In this document: positions 16,095 to 25,168 of the stretch, piece after piece
How positions within the stretch are numbered: the stretch's first letter is position 1
How the letters are laid out: each line of letters starts with the position of its first letter
Assembly (NCBI RefSeq): GCF_024347055.1
Contig: NZ_AP024895.1
Span: 2,480,001-2,544,000, forward strand
From: Vibrio porteresiae DSM 19223
GTDB lineage: Bacteria; Pseudomonadota; Gammaproteobacteria; Enterobacterales; Vibrionaceae
DNA length: 64,000 nucleotides
Direction of reading: 5' to 3'
Program-made: the position numbers and the translations under genes
Notes under the pieces: model-generated
What the model saw: the letters and a program-made list of their open reading frames with translations, nothing else
Told to the model about the DNA's origin: nothing
Database searches by the model: none

Positions 16095-18932
16095 TTAATC
16101 ACGCATGGGTGCCGGAGCCAATACTTCTCGGTTACCGTTATGCCCCGGAGCACTTACTATCCCCTGAGCTTCCAGCTGCTCGACAATACGAGCGGCTCGG
16201 TTATACCCGATCTTAAAGCGACGCTGCACGCCAGATACTGAACCACGACGAGTTTCCACAACATGCTCTACCACTTGGTCAAACAGAGGATCAATCTCTT
16301 CATCTGATTCCATTCGCTCGCCCGGCAGCATCATCTCTGGACTTTGATCGCCGGATGTAATTTCATCGATGTAATTAGGTTTGCCGCGCGCTTTCCAGTT
16401 ATTAACCACTGCATGCACATCATCATCCGATGCAAATGCACCGTGGACACGGATGGTATGGCTAGAACCTGGTGGTAAATAGAGCATATCACCCATACCA
16501 AGTAGCGATTCAGCCCCACCCTGATCAAGAATGGTTCGTGAGTCAGTTTTGGTTGAAACAGTAAACGCAATACGCGCTGGAATGTTGGCTTTAATGAGAC
16601 CAGTGATGACATCTACCGATGGACGTTGAGTTGCCAAGATTAGGTGGATACCTGCCGCACGTGCTTTCTGAGCCAAACGTGCAATCAACTCTTCCACTTT
16701 CTTACCAACGACCATCATTAGGTCAGCAAATTCGTCAACGACCACCACGATATATGGCAGCTTTTCAAGCAATGGTGGCTCAGGATCCATACTGTCCCCT
16801 TCACGCCACAATGGGTCATGAATTGGATGACCGGCTTCTGCTGCCATTTTGAGTTTTTCGTTAAAGCCCTTAAGGTTACGTACACCCAATACAGACATTA
16901 ACTTATAGCGACGCTCCATCTCGCCTACACACCATCTTAGTGCGTTAGACGCATCTTTCATGTCGGTTACAACTTCCGCCAAAAGATGGGGAATCCCCTC
17001 ATAAACGGACAGTTCCAACATTTTCGGGTCAATCATGATAAAGCGAACATCTTCCGGCGTTGATTTATACAACATACTCAGAATCATGACGTTAACACCA
17101 ACCGATTTACCTGAACCTGTGGTACCCGCGACTAACACGTGTGGCATTTTGGACAAATCGGTGACGACAGCATCACCGGCGATATCCTGCCCAAGTACCA
17201 TAGTCGTGGGTGATTTAGAGCGTTCAAACTGTTCACTTGCAACCACATCTGATAGATAAACGGTTTGACGTGTGATATTAGGAAGTTCAAGACCAACGTA
17301 TGGTTTGCCCGGAATCACTTCAACAACACGTACAGCAATTGCTGACAATGAACGCGCCAAGTCCATCGACAAACTCGAAATACGACTTACTTTCACACCC
17401 GGTGCTAAGTCGAGTTCGAAGCGAGTAATGACGGGACCAGGGAAAATATCCACCACTTTAGCTTGGATTTTGTAGTCGGCCAGTTTTGACTCAACCAGAC
17501 GTGCGATTTCTTCCAACGCAGCACGGTCGATGAAATCTTCACGCTTTTCTGGGTGATAAAGTAGTTCAAGAGTTGGCATAGGTTCTGCGGGTTTCGGCAA
17601 TACCGTCTGCTTTTGCATCAAAAATGGGTTTTGACTCGCTGCGGCATTGGTTTGTGCTTCTGCCACCAAGTTTTGGAAAGCTTTTACATCTTGATCCGGC
17701 TCGTCATCATCATCCGCTTGGTCTGCAATGTAGAAATCCGAGTCACTATCATCATCGATATCAAGATGGGAAATACTAGGTCCCACATCGTCATCGGCAT
17801 CGATAGAAAATTCAGTTTTAGCAAGCTCATCCTCGTCGTCATGCCAAGGCATCTCTTCATCATACTGATTCGTTTGAGATTCGACTTGTTGAAGAGATTC
17901 AACAGCATAGTCATCGTGCTCACGCGCATCCATATCCAGTTCAGCGATAGTGGCATTGAGCTGCTTACTACGTGGCATCTCATCCTCATCGTCCTCATCA
18001 TAGGTGTAAGTAGGCTCAGGTTGAGCATGCTGTGGCTCAACAACGGCTCTCTCTCTACGTTCAGGAACATGAATATTAAATCGACGCGCCGTCTGCACCA
18101 CTTCTGCATACTCATCTTCATCAGCAACTGGAGCGACGCCATCCCCCTGCCCTTGCGCGACAAGTTCAGGTTCATCATCAAGATTGGCAGCGATAAGCGG
18201 ATCATGTTCTGCAGGCGTATCAATAACAGCAAGGTCACCTGCAATGTTAGGTTCAGCAAGATGAGGGGTAATAACTTCTTCTTTTTCACCACGCATGCGA
18301 TTGGCTAACCATTGGAAACCGCTGATGCATTTTTCACCGAGACGCTCAACAATACGTAACCAGGAAATCCCCGTTAGCAAAGTAAAACCTGCTCCCCATA
18401 AAAACAGCATGGCAAGCGTCGTACCTAAAACGTTCAGCGTTGGAATCGAGAGGCTGGTAATGACATCACCAATCACCCCCCCAGAAGAGAAATACCAAAG
18501 GTCATCAAAGTTGATGTCAGCTAGTGCGCAACTGGTTAGCATGAGCACAATCAGCCCCAGCAAACGGGTGCCCCAGAGCATCAAATCAACAGGTTCATCC
18601 ACCGACCGTTTACGCAGAGTAATCCACGCACCTAATGTCAGCAGAAATGGAATTGGATAGGCCAGTGATCCAAAAACAAAAAACAACGTGTCCGCCACCC
18701 ACGAACCTAGCAGGCCACCTGCGTTGTGGATATTGCTTCCCCATGCAGTTTGCGACCAAGAAGGATCGGCGGGGTTAAACGTAAATAGGGATACGGCCAA
18801 TAGAACTGACGCCAATACAGCTAGAATCAGTCCACACTCTTTTAATCGTTCGACACCATTAAGACGAAAGATCGGTGATAGCTCACCGGTTTTCACTATG
18901 GTCTCTACTTTTTTCTTGTTCTCTTTGAACAT
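16095..18932 (-). CDS. ftsK: DNA translocase FtsK
   Basis: A 945-residue septal DNA translocase that activates XerCD at dif and clears DNA from the septum. The N-terminal part has four membrane segments (about residues 30-190). A long acidic linker (about 210-430), rich in Asp/Glu, joins it to the motor. Walker A GTTGSGKS is near residue 600 and Walker B VVVVDEFADLMM near 730. The C-terminal gamma winged helix (RRFKIGYNRAARIVEQLEAQG) reads KOPS. E. coli FtsK is about 1330 residues; the shorter length here comes from the linker, as is usual in Vibrio. lrp is upstream on the same strand, as in E. coli. Confidence 0.97.
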   Translation of the reverse strand: MFKENKKKVETIVKTGELSPIFRLNGVERLKECGLILAVLASVLLAVSLFTFNPADPSWSQTAWGSNIHNAGGLLGSWVADTLFFVFGSLAYPIPFLLTLGAWITLRKRSVDEPVDLMLWGTRLLGLIVLMLTSCALADINFDDLWYFSSGGVIGDVITSLSIPTLNVLGTTLAMLFLWGAGFTLLTGISWLRIVERLGEKCISGFQWLANRMRGEKEEVITPHLAEPNIAGDLAVIDTPAEHDPLIAANLDDEPELVAQGQGDGVAPVADEDEYAEVVQTARRFNIHVPERRERAVVEPQHAQPEPTYTYDEDDEDEMPRSKQLNATIAELDMDAREHDDYAVESLQQVESQTNQYDEEMPWHDDEDELAKTEFSIDADDDVGPSISHLDIDDDSDSDFYIADQADDDDEPDQDVKAFQNLVAEAQTNAAASQNPFLMQKQTVLPKPAEPMPTLELLYHPEKREDFIDRAALEEIARLVESKLADYKIQAKVVDIFPGPVITRFELDLAPGVKVSRISSLSMDLARSLSAIAVRVVEVIPGKPYVGLELPNITRQTVYLSDVVASEQFERSKSPTTMVLGQDIAGDAVVTDLSKMPHVLVAGTTGSGKSVGVNVMILSMLYKSTPEDVRFIMIDPKMLELSVYEGIPHLLAEVVTDMKDASNALRWCVGEMERRYKLMSVLGVRNLKGFNEKLKMAAEAGHPIHDPLWREGDSMDPEPPLLEKLPYIVVVVDEFADLMMVVGKKVEELIARLAQKARAAGIHLILATQRPSVDVITGLIKANIPARIAFTVSTKTDSRTILDQGGAESLLGMGDMLYLPPGSSHTIRVHGAFASDDDVHAVVNNWKARGKPNYIDEITSGDQSPEMMLPGERMESDEEIDPLFDQVVEHVVETRRGSVSGVQRRFKIGYNRAARIVEQLEAQGIVSAPGHNGNREVLAPAPMRD

Positions 18933-19002
18933 AAACCAACTTGATTATGACTTGAGCCAATATGGTAAACAATATACGCATATTCTGGGTGTGAAAACAG
19001 TC

Positions 19003-19022
19003 CGAGCGGCCGAAGCCGCTCG
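19003..19022 (-). terminator. UUCG-loop hairpin between lrp and ftsK
   Basis: On the minus strand CGAGCGGC-TTCG-GCCGCTCG, a very stable UUCG tetraloop stem, followed by GACTGTTTTC. It lies downstream of lrp and upstream of ftsK. The U-run is offset, so it may be a weak terminator or mRNA-stabilising element. Confidence 0.55.
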
Positions 19023-19087
19023 ATTTGTCAAAAGATTTAACCATACCTAGGTCAAAAACCCAATTAGCCAAAGTCAGAATGTGGCAA

Positions 19088-19113
19088 GAAGTTGCACTTT
19101 TTAGGGCAACTTC
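19088..19113 (-). terminator. Hairpin just after lrp
   Basis: GAAGTTGC (19088-19095) pairs with GCAACTTC (19106-19113) around a 10-nt loop, immediately after the lrp stop. There is no U-tract, so it is a 3'-end hairpin rather than a classical terminator. Confidence 0.4.
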
Positions 19114-19115
19114 GC

Positions 19116-19610
19116 TTAACGAGTTTTAATTACCAGTTGGTTGGATTGTTTGACTTCTTCCATTACCACGTAAGTACGAGTGTCGTTCACGCCAGGCAAA
19201 CGCAGTAGCGTATCCCCAAGCAGTTTACGATACGCACCCATATCTGATACGCGTGTCTTTAAAAGATAGTCGAAATCACCGGAAACAAGGTGACACTCTT
19301 GAATATCATCCAGCTTTTGCACTGCCGTGTTGAATTGTTCAAACACATCTGGAGCACCACGGTTCAGAGTAATTTCAACAAACACCAGTAACGAAGCATC
19401 CAGATATTGTGGATTCAGTAATGCTGTATAACCTGTGATATAACCTTGACGCTCAAGACGTCGTACACGCTCCAAACACGGTGTAGGTGAAAGCCCCACG
19501 CGCTTGGATAACTCTACGTTTGAAATACGACCATCTTTCTGCAACTCATTGAGTATATTGCGGTCAATACGGTCTAAATCCTTGGACGGCTTCTTATAGT
19601 TGTCTACCAT
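19116..19610 (-). CDS. lrp: Leucine-responsive regulatory protein Lrp
   Basis: A 164-residue AsnC/Lrp-family regulator essentially identical in layout to E. coli Lrp. The helix-turn-helix is at about residues 15-60 (LDRIDRNILNELQKDGRISNVELSKRVGLSPTPC region) and the RAM effector domain lies in the C-terminal half (LVSGDFDYLLKTRVSD). It controls amino-acid metabolism genes in response to leucine or alanine. It is divergent from ald across a 155-bp AT-rich gap; Lrp-type regulators commonly control a neighbouring ald, so control of ald here is likely (inference). Confidence 0.96.
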   Translation of the reverse strand: MVDNYKKPSKDLDRIDRNILNELQKDGRISNVELSKRVGLSPTPCLERVRRLERQGYITGYTALLNPQYLDASLLVFVEITLNRGAPDVFEQFNTAVQKLDDIQECHLVSGDFDYLLKTRVSDMGAYRKLLGDTLLRLPGVNDTRTYVVMEEVKQSNQLVIKTR

Positions 19611-19765
19611 TTTTTATTCCACCTTATTACTTCCTTGCAAACATATATGCTACAACTTATTAAAATTTAGCATCAAATATAAACAACCAGCAACTATACT
19701 AGTGTTAAATTCGTACTAACACTCTATAAATAGTTAATACAACCATACTTTTTCGAGGGGGCAGA

Positions 19766-20884
19766 ATGATCATTGGCGTGCCGAGAGAAATCAAGAACCA
19801 CGAATACCGAGTCGGAATGGTTCCTGCTAGTGTCAGAGAACTGGTCTCACACGGTCACCAAGTGTATGTAGAAACAAATGCCGGTAACGGCATCGGCATT
19901 TCAGACGATGACTACATCGCTGTAGGTGCATCCATTCTACCCAAAGCTGCAGACGTCTATGCGCTCGCAGATATGATTGTAAAGGTTAAAGAACCTCAAG
20001 CTATCGAAAGAACTTTGCTAAAAGAGGGGCAAATATTATTTACTTATTTGCACCTTGCTCCAGATTTTCCACAAACTGAAGCGCTTATCAAGAGCAAAGC
20101 CATCTGTATAGCCTACGAGACTGTAACAGATAATATGGGTCGGCTACCACTACTAGCCCCAATGTCCGAAGTCGCTGGAAGAATGTCCATTCAAGCAGGT
20201 GCGCAAATCCTTGAAAAATCCCAAGGTGGGCAGGGATTGCTACTTGGTGGTGTTCCCGGCGTCGCACCAGCCAATGTCCTTATTCTTGGCGGTGGGGTCG
20301 TTGGAGCTAATGCAGCACGAATGGCTGCGGGTTTGCGTGCCAACGTCACAGTACTCGATCGCCATCTTGACACATTACGTCGGTTAGACCAAGAGTTTCA
20401 GGGGCGAATTCAATTACTTTATTCCACAAAAGAGGCAATTGAGCAACAAATACTCGGTGCGGACCTCGTCATTGGTGCGGTTTTGATACCTGGAGCGGCA
20501 GCACCAAAACTTATCACAGCAGATCATATCCGCCAGATGAAGCAAGGAGCAGCGGTTGTCGATGTAGCAATTGACCAAGGTGGGTGTTTTGCAACCTCCC
20601 ACCCGACAACCCACGATAACCCGACATTCATCGTTGACGGTGTCGTACATTACTGCGTCGCCAATATGCCCGGAGCTGTGGCAAAAACATCCACCTATGC
20701 ACTTAACAATGCCACGCTCCCCTACATCATAAAGTTGGCAAACTTAGGCGTGAAAAAAGCTCTATTGCAAGATGAAGGATTACGTAATGGACTGAATGTC
20801 TATTTAGGACATATCACATGCCAAGAGGTCGCCGTCGGCGCTAATTTACCTTATGTGTCAGCATTAGAACTGCTCAACAATTAA
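19766..20884 (+). CDS. ald: Alanine dehydrogenase
   Basis: A 372-residue NAD-dependent alanine dehydrogenase, interconverting L-alanine and pyruvate plus ammonia. The N-terminal signature IGVPREIKNHEYRVGMVP is diagnostic. Catalytic K75 (KVKEPQ) and H96 (YLHLAPD) are present, and the Rossmann motif GGGVVG is at 175-180. GAGGGGG lies 5 nt before the ATG. It diverges from lrp, the expected regulator of alanine catabolism. Confidence 0.97.
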   Translation: MIIGVPREIKNHEYRVGMVPASVRELVSHGHQVYVETNAGNGIGISDDDYIAVGASILPKAADVYALADMIVKVKEPQAIERTLLKEGQILFTYLHLAPDFPQTEALIKSKAICIAYETVTDNMGRLPLLAPMSEVAGRMSIQAGAQILEKSQGGQGLLLGGVPGVAPANVLILGGGVVGANAARMAAGLRANVTVLDRHLDTLRRLDQEFQGRIQLLYSTKEAIEQQILGADLVIGAVLIPGAAAPKLITADHIRQMKQGAAVVDVAIDQGGCFATSHPTTHDNPTFIVDGVVHYCVANMPGAVAKTSTYALNNATLPYIIKLANLGVKKALLQDEGLRNGLNVYLGHITCQEVAVGANLPYVSALELLNN

Positions 20885-20892
20885 AACGAACC

Positions 20893-20935
20893 AAAAGCTC
20901 CTGATAGCGACTCACTGCTTATCAGGAGCGTTTTA
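20893..20935. terminator. Bidirectional terminator between ald and methyltransferase gene
   Basis: GCTCCTGATA (20897-20906) pairs with TATCAGGAGC (20920-20929), followed by GTTTTA on the plus strand and TTTTGG on the minus strand. The stop codon of the convergent methyltransferase gene (20922-20924) lies inside the stem, so the two 3' ends share this hairpin. Confidence 0.75.
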
Positions 20936-22142
20936 TCCCTTGAATGAAAAAATTGCGCGGGGTAATGGCACGTGAGCAAAACTCACTGACCGTGACATCG
21001 TAACCATGCTCGTCAAGGAACAGCATGCGATCGAGTACTAACCACCACTCCAATAAACGACGAAATGCCCCTTGCACTGCACTCAACTTTTCCATCAATT
21101 GGAATTGCTGCTCGCCAATGCTTTGGTAATGACACCAATCCACTGCTGCAGGCAATGTCCAGCCTTTCTCATCACAAGCCCATCGGCAAAAATGCGTAAA
21201 GCCTAAATCGAGCAATGATTTTTTGATACTGGGGACTGTTTCATAATCGCCAAAACCAAGCACATCTTTGCCTAGTGCTTGAAACCCTAGGCGATACACC
21301 ATTTCCGTTTGGCGATGACGCCGTACACGCTCTCCCCCAGTTACCGTCTCTTGTAGGGGAATACGTAATTCATTGCGCGACAGTAACAAAGCACTTTGCT
21401 GCGCCGTCACAGATAGGGGTTGATAGGATTCGCTCTTAATCAAATGGTAACAGCACGGAGAAAACGAGATTGCTTGACAGTGATGCTCAACCGCATGTTT
21501 GAGCATCACCGTATGTAAATCGCCACAAGCGTGCAAAGCGACAACGTGTGCTTTAGATTCAAAGAGTGTCTTGGCATTCGCATCAAATGCATCACCTTGC
21601 ACAAAGCACATCGGCAAATGCTGCTGATCAGCAAATGCTTGCCCATCGTTACATAATGCTTGCTGAAATTCGAAACTGACTACCGGAGCTTGATAACGAT
21701 AAGCCAGTAATCGGCCAAGATATCCTTTGCCTGAACACCACTCAAGCCATGGTCCTTTAACGCCAGATTGGCGATCAATTTCTTGAGTGATCGCCAGAAT
21801 CTGAGCCATTTTACGCCCTGGAACACCGGTCAATAATCGAGACTCAGCACCCTGTGGCTGTTGGGCTATTTCTGTCGGCAAAACAAAACTGTTCAGAGAG
21901 TGTTGCAACTCAACTATTTCAGGAAAAAACGGACTTAACTCGGCAATGTGAAGTTTTGCGTCATCTTGTAATGCTTCAACGTGTTTGAGATCAAGCTTAG
22001 TGAGCCAATCGATCAATTGAGGCATGTTCTGCTGCCATGCGCTAGGATAGCCGAAATGCAGAGACTGTAAAAAAGGTTCAAAGCGCCAAAAATCTTGTTG
22101 TCGCAGCAAAAACTCAGTGAGTTGGTTAAAAGTCGCTTTCAT
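20922..22142 (-). CDS. SAM-dependent methyltransferase (Methyltransf_32-like)
   Basis: A 406-residue protein with a class I methyltransferase domain of the Methyltransf_32 type. The SAM motif is EWCSGKGYLGR at residues 134-144. Further family motifs are HACGDLHTVML and FSPCCYHL, the CCYH patch resembling the GSTCD/METTL25 group. The N-terminal 90 residues and C-terminal part are unassigned. The substrate is unknown; relatives have been proposed as RNA or protein methyltransferases. cysB lies 63 bp upstream on the same strand. The stop codon overlaps the shared terminator with ald. Confidence 0.75.
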   Translation of the reverse strand: MKATFNQLTEFLLRQQDFWRFEPFLQSLHFGYPSAWQQNMPQLIDWLTKLDLKHVEALQDDAKLHIAELSPFFPEIVELQHSLNSFVLPTEIAQQPQGAESRLLTGVPGRKMAQILAITQEIDRQSGVKGPWLEWCSGKGYLGRLLAYRYQAPVVSFEFQQALCNDGQAFADQQHLPMCFVQGDAFDANAKTLFESKAHVVALHACGDLHTVMLKHAVEHHCQAISFSPCCYHLIKSESYQPLSVTAQQSALLLSRNELRIPLQETVTGGERVRRHRQTEMVYRLGFQALGKDVLGFGDYETVPSIKKSLLDLGFTHFCRWACDEKGWTLPAAVDWCHYQSIGEQQFQLMEKLSAVQGAFRRLLEWWLVLDRMLFLDEHGYDVTVSEFCSRAITPRNFFIQGIKRS

Positions 22143-22205
22143 ACCGCCCCCAAAACGTCAGTGGCGGTATTCTAGAAGTCAGAAAAAAAAACTCAATCGA
22201 AATTG

Positions 22206-23180
22206 CTAGCGGGTCGGTAAAACAATGTCTTTAAACATCTCATTAATTTCTGAGTTTGATTTGAGTGTTATCGCTTGTTCAACCACGGGACGAGTTAAAT
22301 GCGGCGCAAACAACTGCATAAAATCAAACATATAAGAACGTAAAAAGGTGCCACGACGAAATCCAATACTCGTAGTGCTATCACCGAACATATGCCGAGC
22401 ATCGATAGCGACTAAGTCGCTGTCGGCAACCTTATCGATTGCCATACTGGCAACAACACCCACACCAATGCCCATGCGCACGTAGGTCTTAATGACATCA
22501 GCATCTGTCGCAGTAAATACAATGCGTGGTGTTAACCCTTCGCGATGAAATGCAGCATCCAACTCCGAACGCCCAATAAAACCAAAGACATAAGTGACTA
22601 AAGGGTATGCAGCTAAATCGGATATGGTCACTTTTTCTTTGGTAGCAAGAGGATGGTCTTTAGGAACCACAATCGAGCGATTCCAACGGTAACATGGGAG
22701 CATAACGGCATCTTCATAAAGGTGCATTGATTCCGTTGCAATCGCAAAGTTAGCTGAACCTTTAGCAATCGATTCAGACATTTGCGCTGGCGTTCCCTGA
22801 TGCATGTGCAGTGACACGCGAGGATATTGATGAGTAAATTGTTTAATGGCGGAAGGAAGTGCGTAGCGGGCTTGAGTATGGGTGGTAGCGATGTGAAGTG
22901 ACCCCATTTGCGGATGGGTGTGCTCTCCTGCGACAGACTTGATGCTCTCCACTCGTGACAAGATTTCCGTCGCTATCCGTACTATTTCATCTCCAGCATG
23001 CGTGACTTGCGTGAGATGCTTGCCGCTTCGTTCAAAAATCTGTATCCCCAGTTCATCCTCTAACATCCGAACTTGCTTACTAATACCCGGCTGAGACGTA
23101 TAGAGACTCTCGGCCGTCGCTGAGACGTTTAGGTTATGATTAACCACCTCAACAATGTATTTTAATTGTTGTAACTTCAT
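22206..23180 (-). CDS. cysB: LysR-family regulator CysB
   Basis: A 324-residue LysR-type regulator, the activator of sulfate assimilation and cysteine synthesis that responds to N-acetylserine. The N-terminal helix-turn-helix (MKLQQLKYIVEVVNHNLNVS, then TSQPGISKQVRMLEDELG) and the full-length effector domain match E. coli CysB, also 324 residues. The ATG is at 23180. Likely autoregulated, as in enterics (family knowledge); no operator was fixed in the 303-bp upstream gap. Confidence 0.96.
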   Translation of the reverse strand: MKLQQLKYIVEVVNHNLNVSATAESLYTSQPGISKQVRMLEDELGIQIFERSGKHLTQVTHAGDEIVRIATEILSRVESIKSVAGEHTHPQMGSLHIATTHTQARYALPSAIKQFTHQYPRVSLHMHQGTPAQMSESIAKGSANFAIATESMHLYEDAVMLPCYRWNRSIVVPKDHPLATKEKVTISDLAAYPLVTYVFGFIGRSELDAAFHREGLTPRIVFTATDADVIKTYVRMGIGVGVVASMAIDKVADSDLVAIDARHMFGDSTTSIGFRRGTFLRSYMFDFMQLFAPHLTRPVVEQAITLKSNSEINEMFKDIVLPTR

Positions 23181-23483
23181 GAACTATCCCGATTTTCCCT
23201 AAAGTGGACACAATACTTATGACACCGTATTTATATGAAATAGTTATATCGTGTTCATGCTGCTTTTCAAAGGATAAACCGCAATTAGTTGCAACAATTC
23301 TTAATCTTTTTATGCATCCTATGGAAAAATTGCCAAGTGTCGCCCAAACTCAACATTCAGATACGGCTTTCTGTTGATAAAACAGTAATAATGAAAAATG
23401 TAAATTTGTGGGTGTGTTGATTAGCACGGATAGTGTATCCTTGCTAGTTGTTGGTCATTCGAAATAATGAAGACTTGGATTAT
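23181..23483. other. 303-bp divergent region cysB / coiled-coil gene
   Basis: No gene or strong structure seen. AT-rich; presumably holds the promoters of both divergent genes. The frame of the plus-strand gene extends back to a TTG at 23448, but that start is not favoured. Confidence 0.5.
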
Positions 23484-24248
23484 ATGAATATTGGTTTAAT
23501 CATCGCTCTAGTTGCTGTATTGCTCATATTGGTGCTAGGTTACAACATTATGCTCCAGTATAAAGTGCGTCTAGAAACCACAAAGAAGCAGGAAGCGGCA
23601 AAATACATTGCTATTATCGATGCAACAGAAGATTTGATCGGTAACGCGCATCACATGCCATTTAGTAAAGATCTCCTCGTTTGTCTGAACACCAGAATAT
23701 TGGATGCTCTCGAGACGATGTATGAGATAGATCCCAAAGACAAAAATTTGGAACAACGAATTGCCAATATGCGCAATCAAGTGGACCAACTAAAAGCGAA
23801 TCATCCTGGCGGTGAAAGCACCTCGTTCAAAGTCCCAAGCAGCGATAAACAAGCGCTATTGATGCTGAAGTTGGTAAAACGCCTGCGTGACACCATTCGC
23901 AGCGAACACAATAAAGGTCGTTTTGATACTCAATCGTTCGTTGCTGAAAACGCACGTCTTGAAAACATTCAGATCAAAATCAACATTGAGAACGTCATCA
24001 AACGTTCCAATGATGCGATTGTGCGTGGCCAACCAGGAACTGCGTTACAACTGCTACGTAAAGGTATTGACGTATTGAGCGCAAAAAATGACGCTTACTC
24101 AAACCAAGCACGCGAAAAACTTCAGACGATGTATGACGAACTGGAAAAACGTCGTCAATCTAAGAGCGAAGCAGAACTTCACCAAATCGAAGCCAATGAA
24201 CACGATAGTGACATGGAAGCGCTCTTCGGTGAGAAGAAAAAATGGTAA
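23484..24248 (+). CDS. Membrane-anchored coiled-coil protein, function unknown
   Basis: A 254-residue protein with one N-terminal membrane segment (MNIGLIIALVAVLLILVLGYNI) and a long charged helical cytoplasmic part. That part has extended coiled-coil character and a Glu/Lys-rich C-terminus ending FGEKKKW. Homologues in Vibrio are, as I recall, labelled DNA repair protein; nothing in the sequence supports that. A TTG start at 23448 would add 12 residues; ATG 23484 places the hydrophobic segment at the N-terminus and is preferred, although its Shine-Dalgarno is weak. miaE follows after a terminator-like hairpin. Confidence 0.7.
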   Translation: MNIGLIIALVAVLLILVLGYNIMLQYKVRLETTKKQEAAKYIAIIDATEDLIGNAHHMPFSKDLLVCLNTRILDALETMYEIDPKDKNLEQRIANMRNQVDQLKANHPGGESTSFKVPSSDKQALLMLKLVKRLRDTIRSEHNKGRFDTQSFVAENARLENIQIKINIENVIKRSNDAIVRGQPGTALQLLRKGIDVLSAKNDAYSNQAREKLQTMYDELEKRRQSKSEAELHQIEANEHDSDMEALFGEKKKW

Positions 24249-24283
24249 CATTAAGCCTCGTTTAACAGGCATCATCACTTATT

Positions 24284-24312
24284 TAAAGGCCGTCAACGAC
24301 GGCCTTTTTTAC
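24284..24312 (+). terminator. Terminator between coiled-coil gene and miaE
   Basis: AAAGGCCGTC (24285-24294), loop AAC, GACGGCCTTT then TTTT. It ends only about 12 nt before the miaE start codon. Confidence 0.8.
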
Positions 24313-24323
24313 TGCTTATTATT

Positions 24324-25097
24324 ATGATTATTCAAGAAGACGCTATCCAACAATTGCTCCAACCCATCAATCAGTTTTTGCAATGCTCAACCCCTGATGA
24401 ATGGATCACTGAAGCGCGAAAACCAGAAAACTTACGTGTATTACTGCTCGATCACTTGCTGTGTGAACTCAAAGCAGGTCAATCCGCCATGTACCTTATT
24501 CGTAAATACGCTGTTGATCAGACCAGCCAACATTCATTGTTAGATTGGTTTAAGCCTTATGAGGATTTCGCCTACCGTGATTTAGGCTCGATTGAAACAT
24601 TGAAAGGGAAAAGCCAAATATCCAAAGCTATCATGGCAAAATCGGATTCGCCCTATAGCCAAGATTTGATTGATAAAATGGTATTACTCATCAAAGAGGA
24701 GCTTCACCACTTCTATCAAGTACTTGAGATTATGGAGCAACGTGGTATCGCGTACGAATCGATTCCTGCAAGCCGATACGCTAAGGGCTTACTTTCTCAT
24801 ATGAAGACTCATGAGCCACAAACACTTATCGATAAATTGATAGTAGGTGCTTACATTGAAGCTCGTTCTTGCGAGCGATTTGCTAAGCTTGCCCCTTATC
24901 TTGATGAAGATATGGCACGATTTTATATCTCTTTGCTACGCTCAGAAGCTCGCCACTATCAAGACTATTTGACCCTTGCAGAACAAATCGCAGGAAAAGA
25001 TATTAGTGAACGTATTGCTTATTTCGGACGTGTAGAAGCAGAACTCATTTCAACTCCCGATCAAGAGTTCAAATTCCACAGTGGTATCCCCGCATAA
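24324..25097 (+). CDS. miaE: tRNA-(ms2io6A)-hydroxylase MiaE
   Basis: A 257-residue diiron hydroxylase that hydroxylates the isopentenyl group of ms2i6A37 in tRNA. The ferritin-like iron ligands appear as Glu in CELKAGQSA, EELHH, EARSCE and SEARHYQ, the expected carboxylate-bridged set. Family start text PENLRVLLLDHLLCELKAGQSAM is characteristic (split for length: PENLRVLLLDHLL / CELKAGQSAM). ATG 24324 has no visible Shine-Dalgarno, and a strong hairpin stands directly before it. A bidirectional terminator separates it from convergent pyrF. Confidence 0.92.
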   Translation: MIIQEDAIQQLLQPINQFLQCSTPDEWITEARKPENLRVLLLDHLLCELKAGQSAMYLIRKYAVDQTSQHSLLDWFKPYEDFAYRDLGSIETLKGKSQISKAIMAKSDSPYSQDLIDKMVLLIKEELHHFYQVLEIMEQRGIAYESIPASRYAKGLLSHMKTHEPQTLIDKLIVGAYIEARSCERFAKLAPYLDEDMARFYISLLRSEARHYQDYLTLAEQIAGKDISERIAYFGRVEAELISTPDQEFKFHSGIPA

Positions 25098-25116
25098 TTT
25101 GCGAAGCACACCAATG

Positions 25117-25148
25117 AAAAAAGGGCAGTATGAATACTGCCCTTTTCG
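25117..25148. terminator. Bidirectional terminator between miaE and pyrF
   Basis: AAAAGGGCAGTAT (25119-25131), 2-nt centre, ATACTGCCCTTTT (25134-25146); shared by the convergent genes miaE and pyrF. Confidence 0.88.
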
Positions 25149-25168
25149 TTTAGTAATCAATACGAGAG

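Noticed and set aside
17684..18292. Minus-strand 202-codon frame in ftsK, rich in Met and Leu
   Set aside because: Out-of-frame reading of the same acidic linker (GAT/GAA repeats shifted to ATG/TTG-type codons); a shadow of ftsK.
17613..18308. Plus-strand open frame of 231 codons inside ftsK
   Set aside because: It lies opposite the Asp/Glu-rich linker of FtsK; the skewed codons of that linker remove stops from the other strand. Composition is Ile/Leu/Arg repeats with no start signal or family.
19611..19765. Lrp binding sites between lrp and ald
   Set aside because: The gap is AT-rich and compatible with Lrp binding, but no convincing match to the 15-bp consensus was found, so no site is listed.
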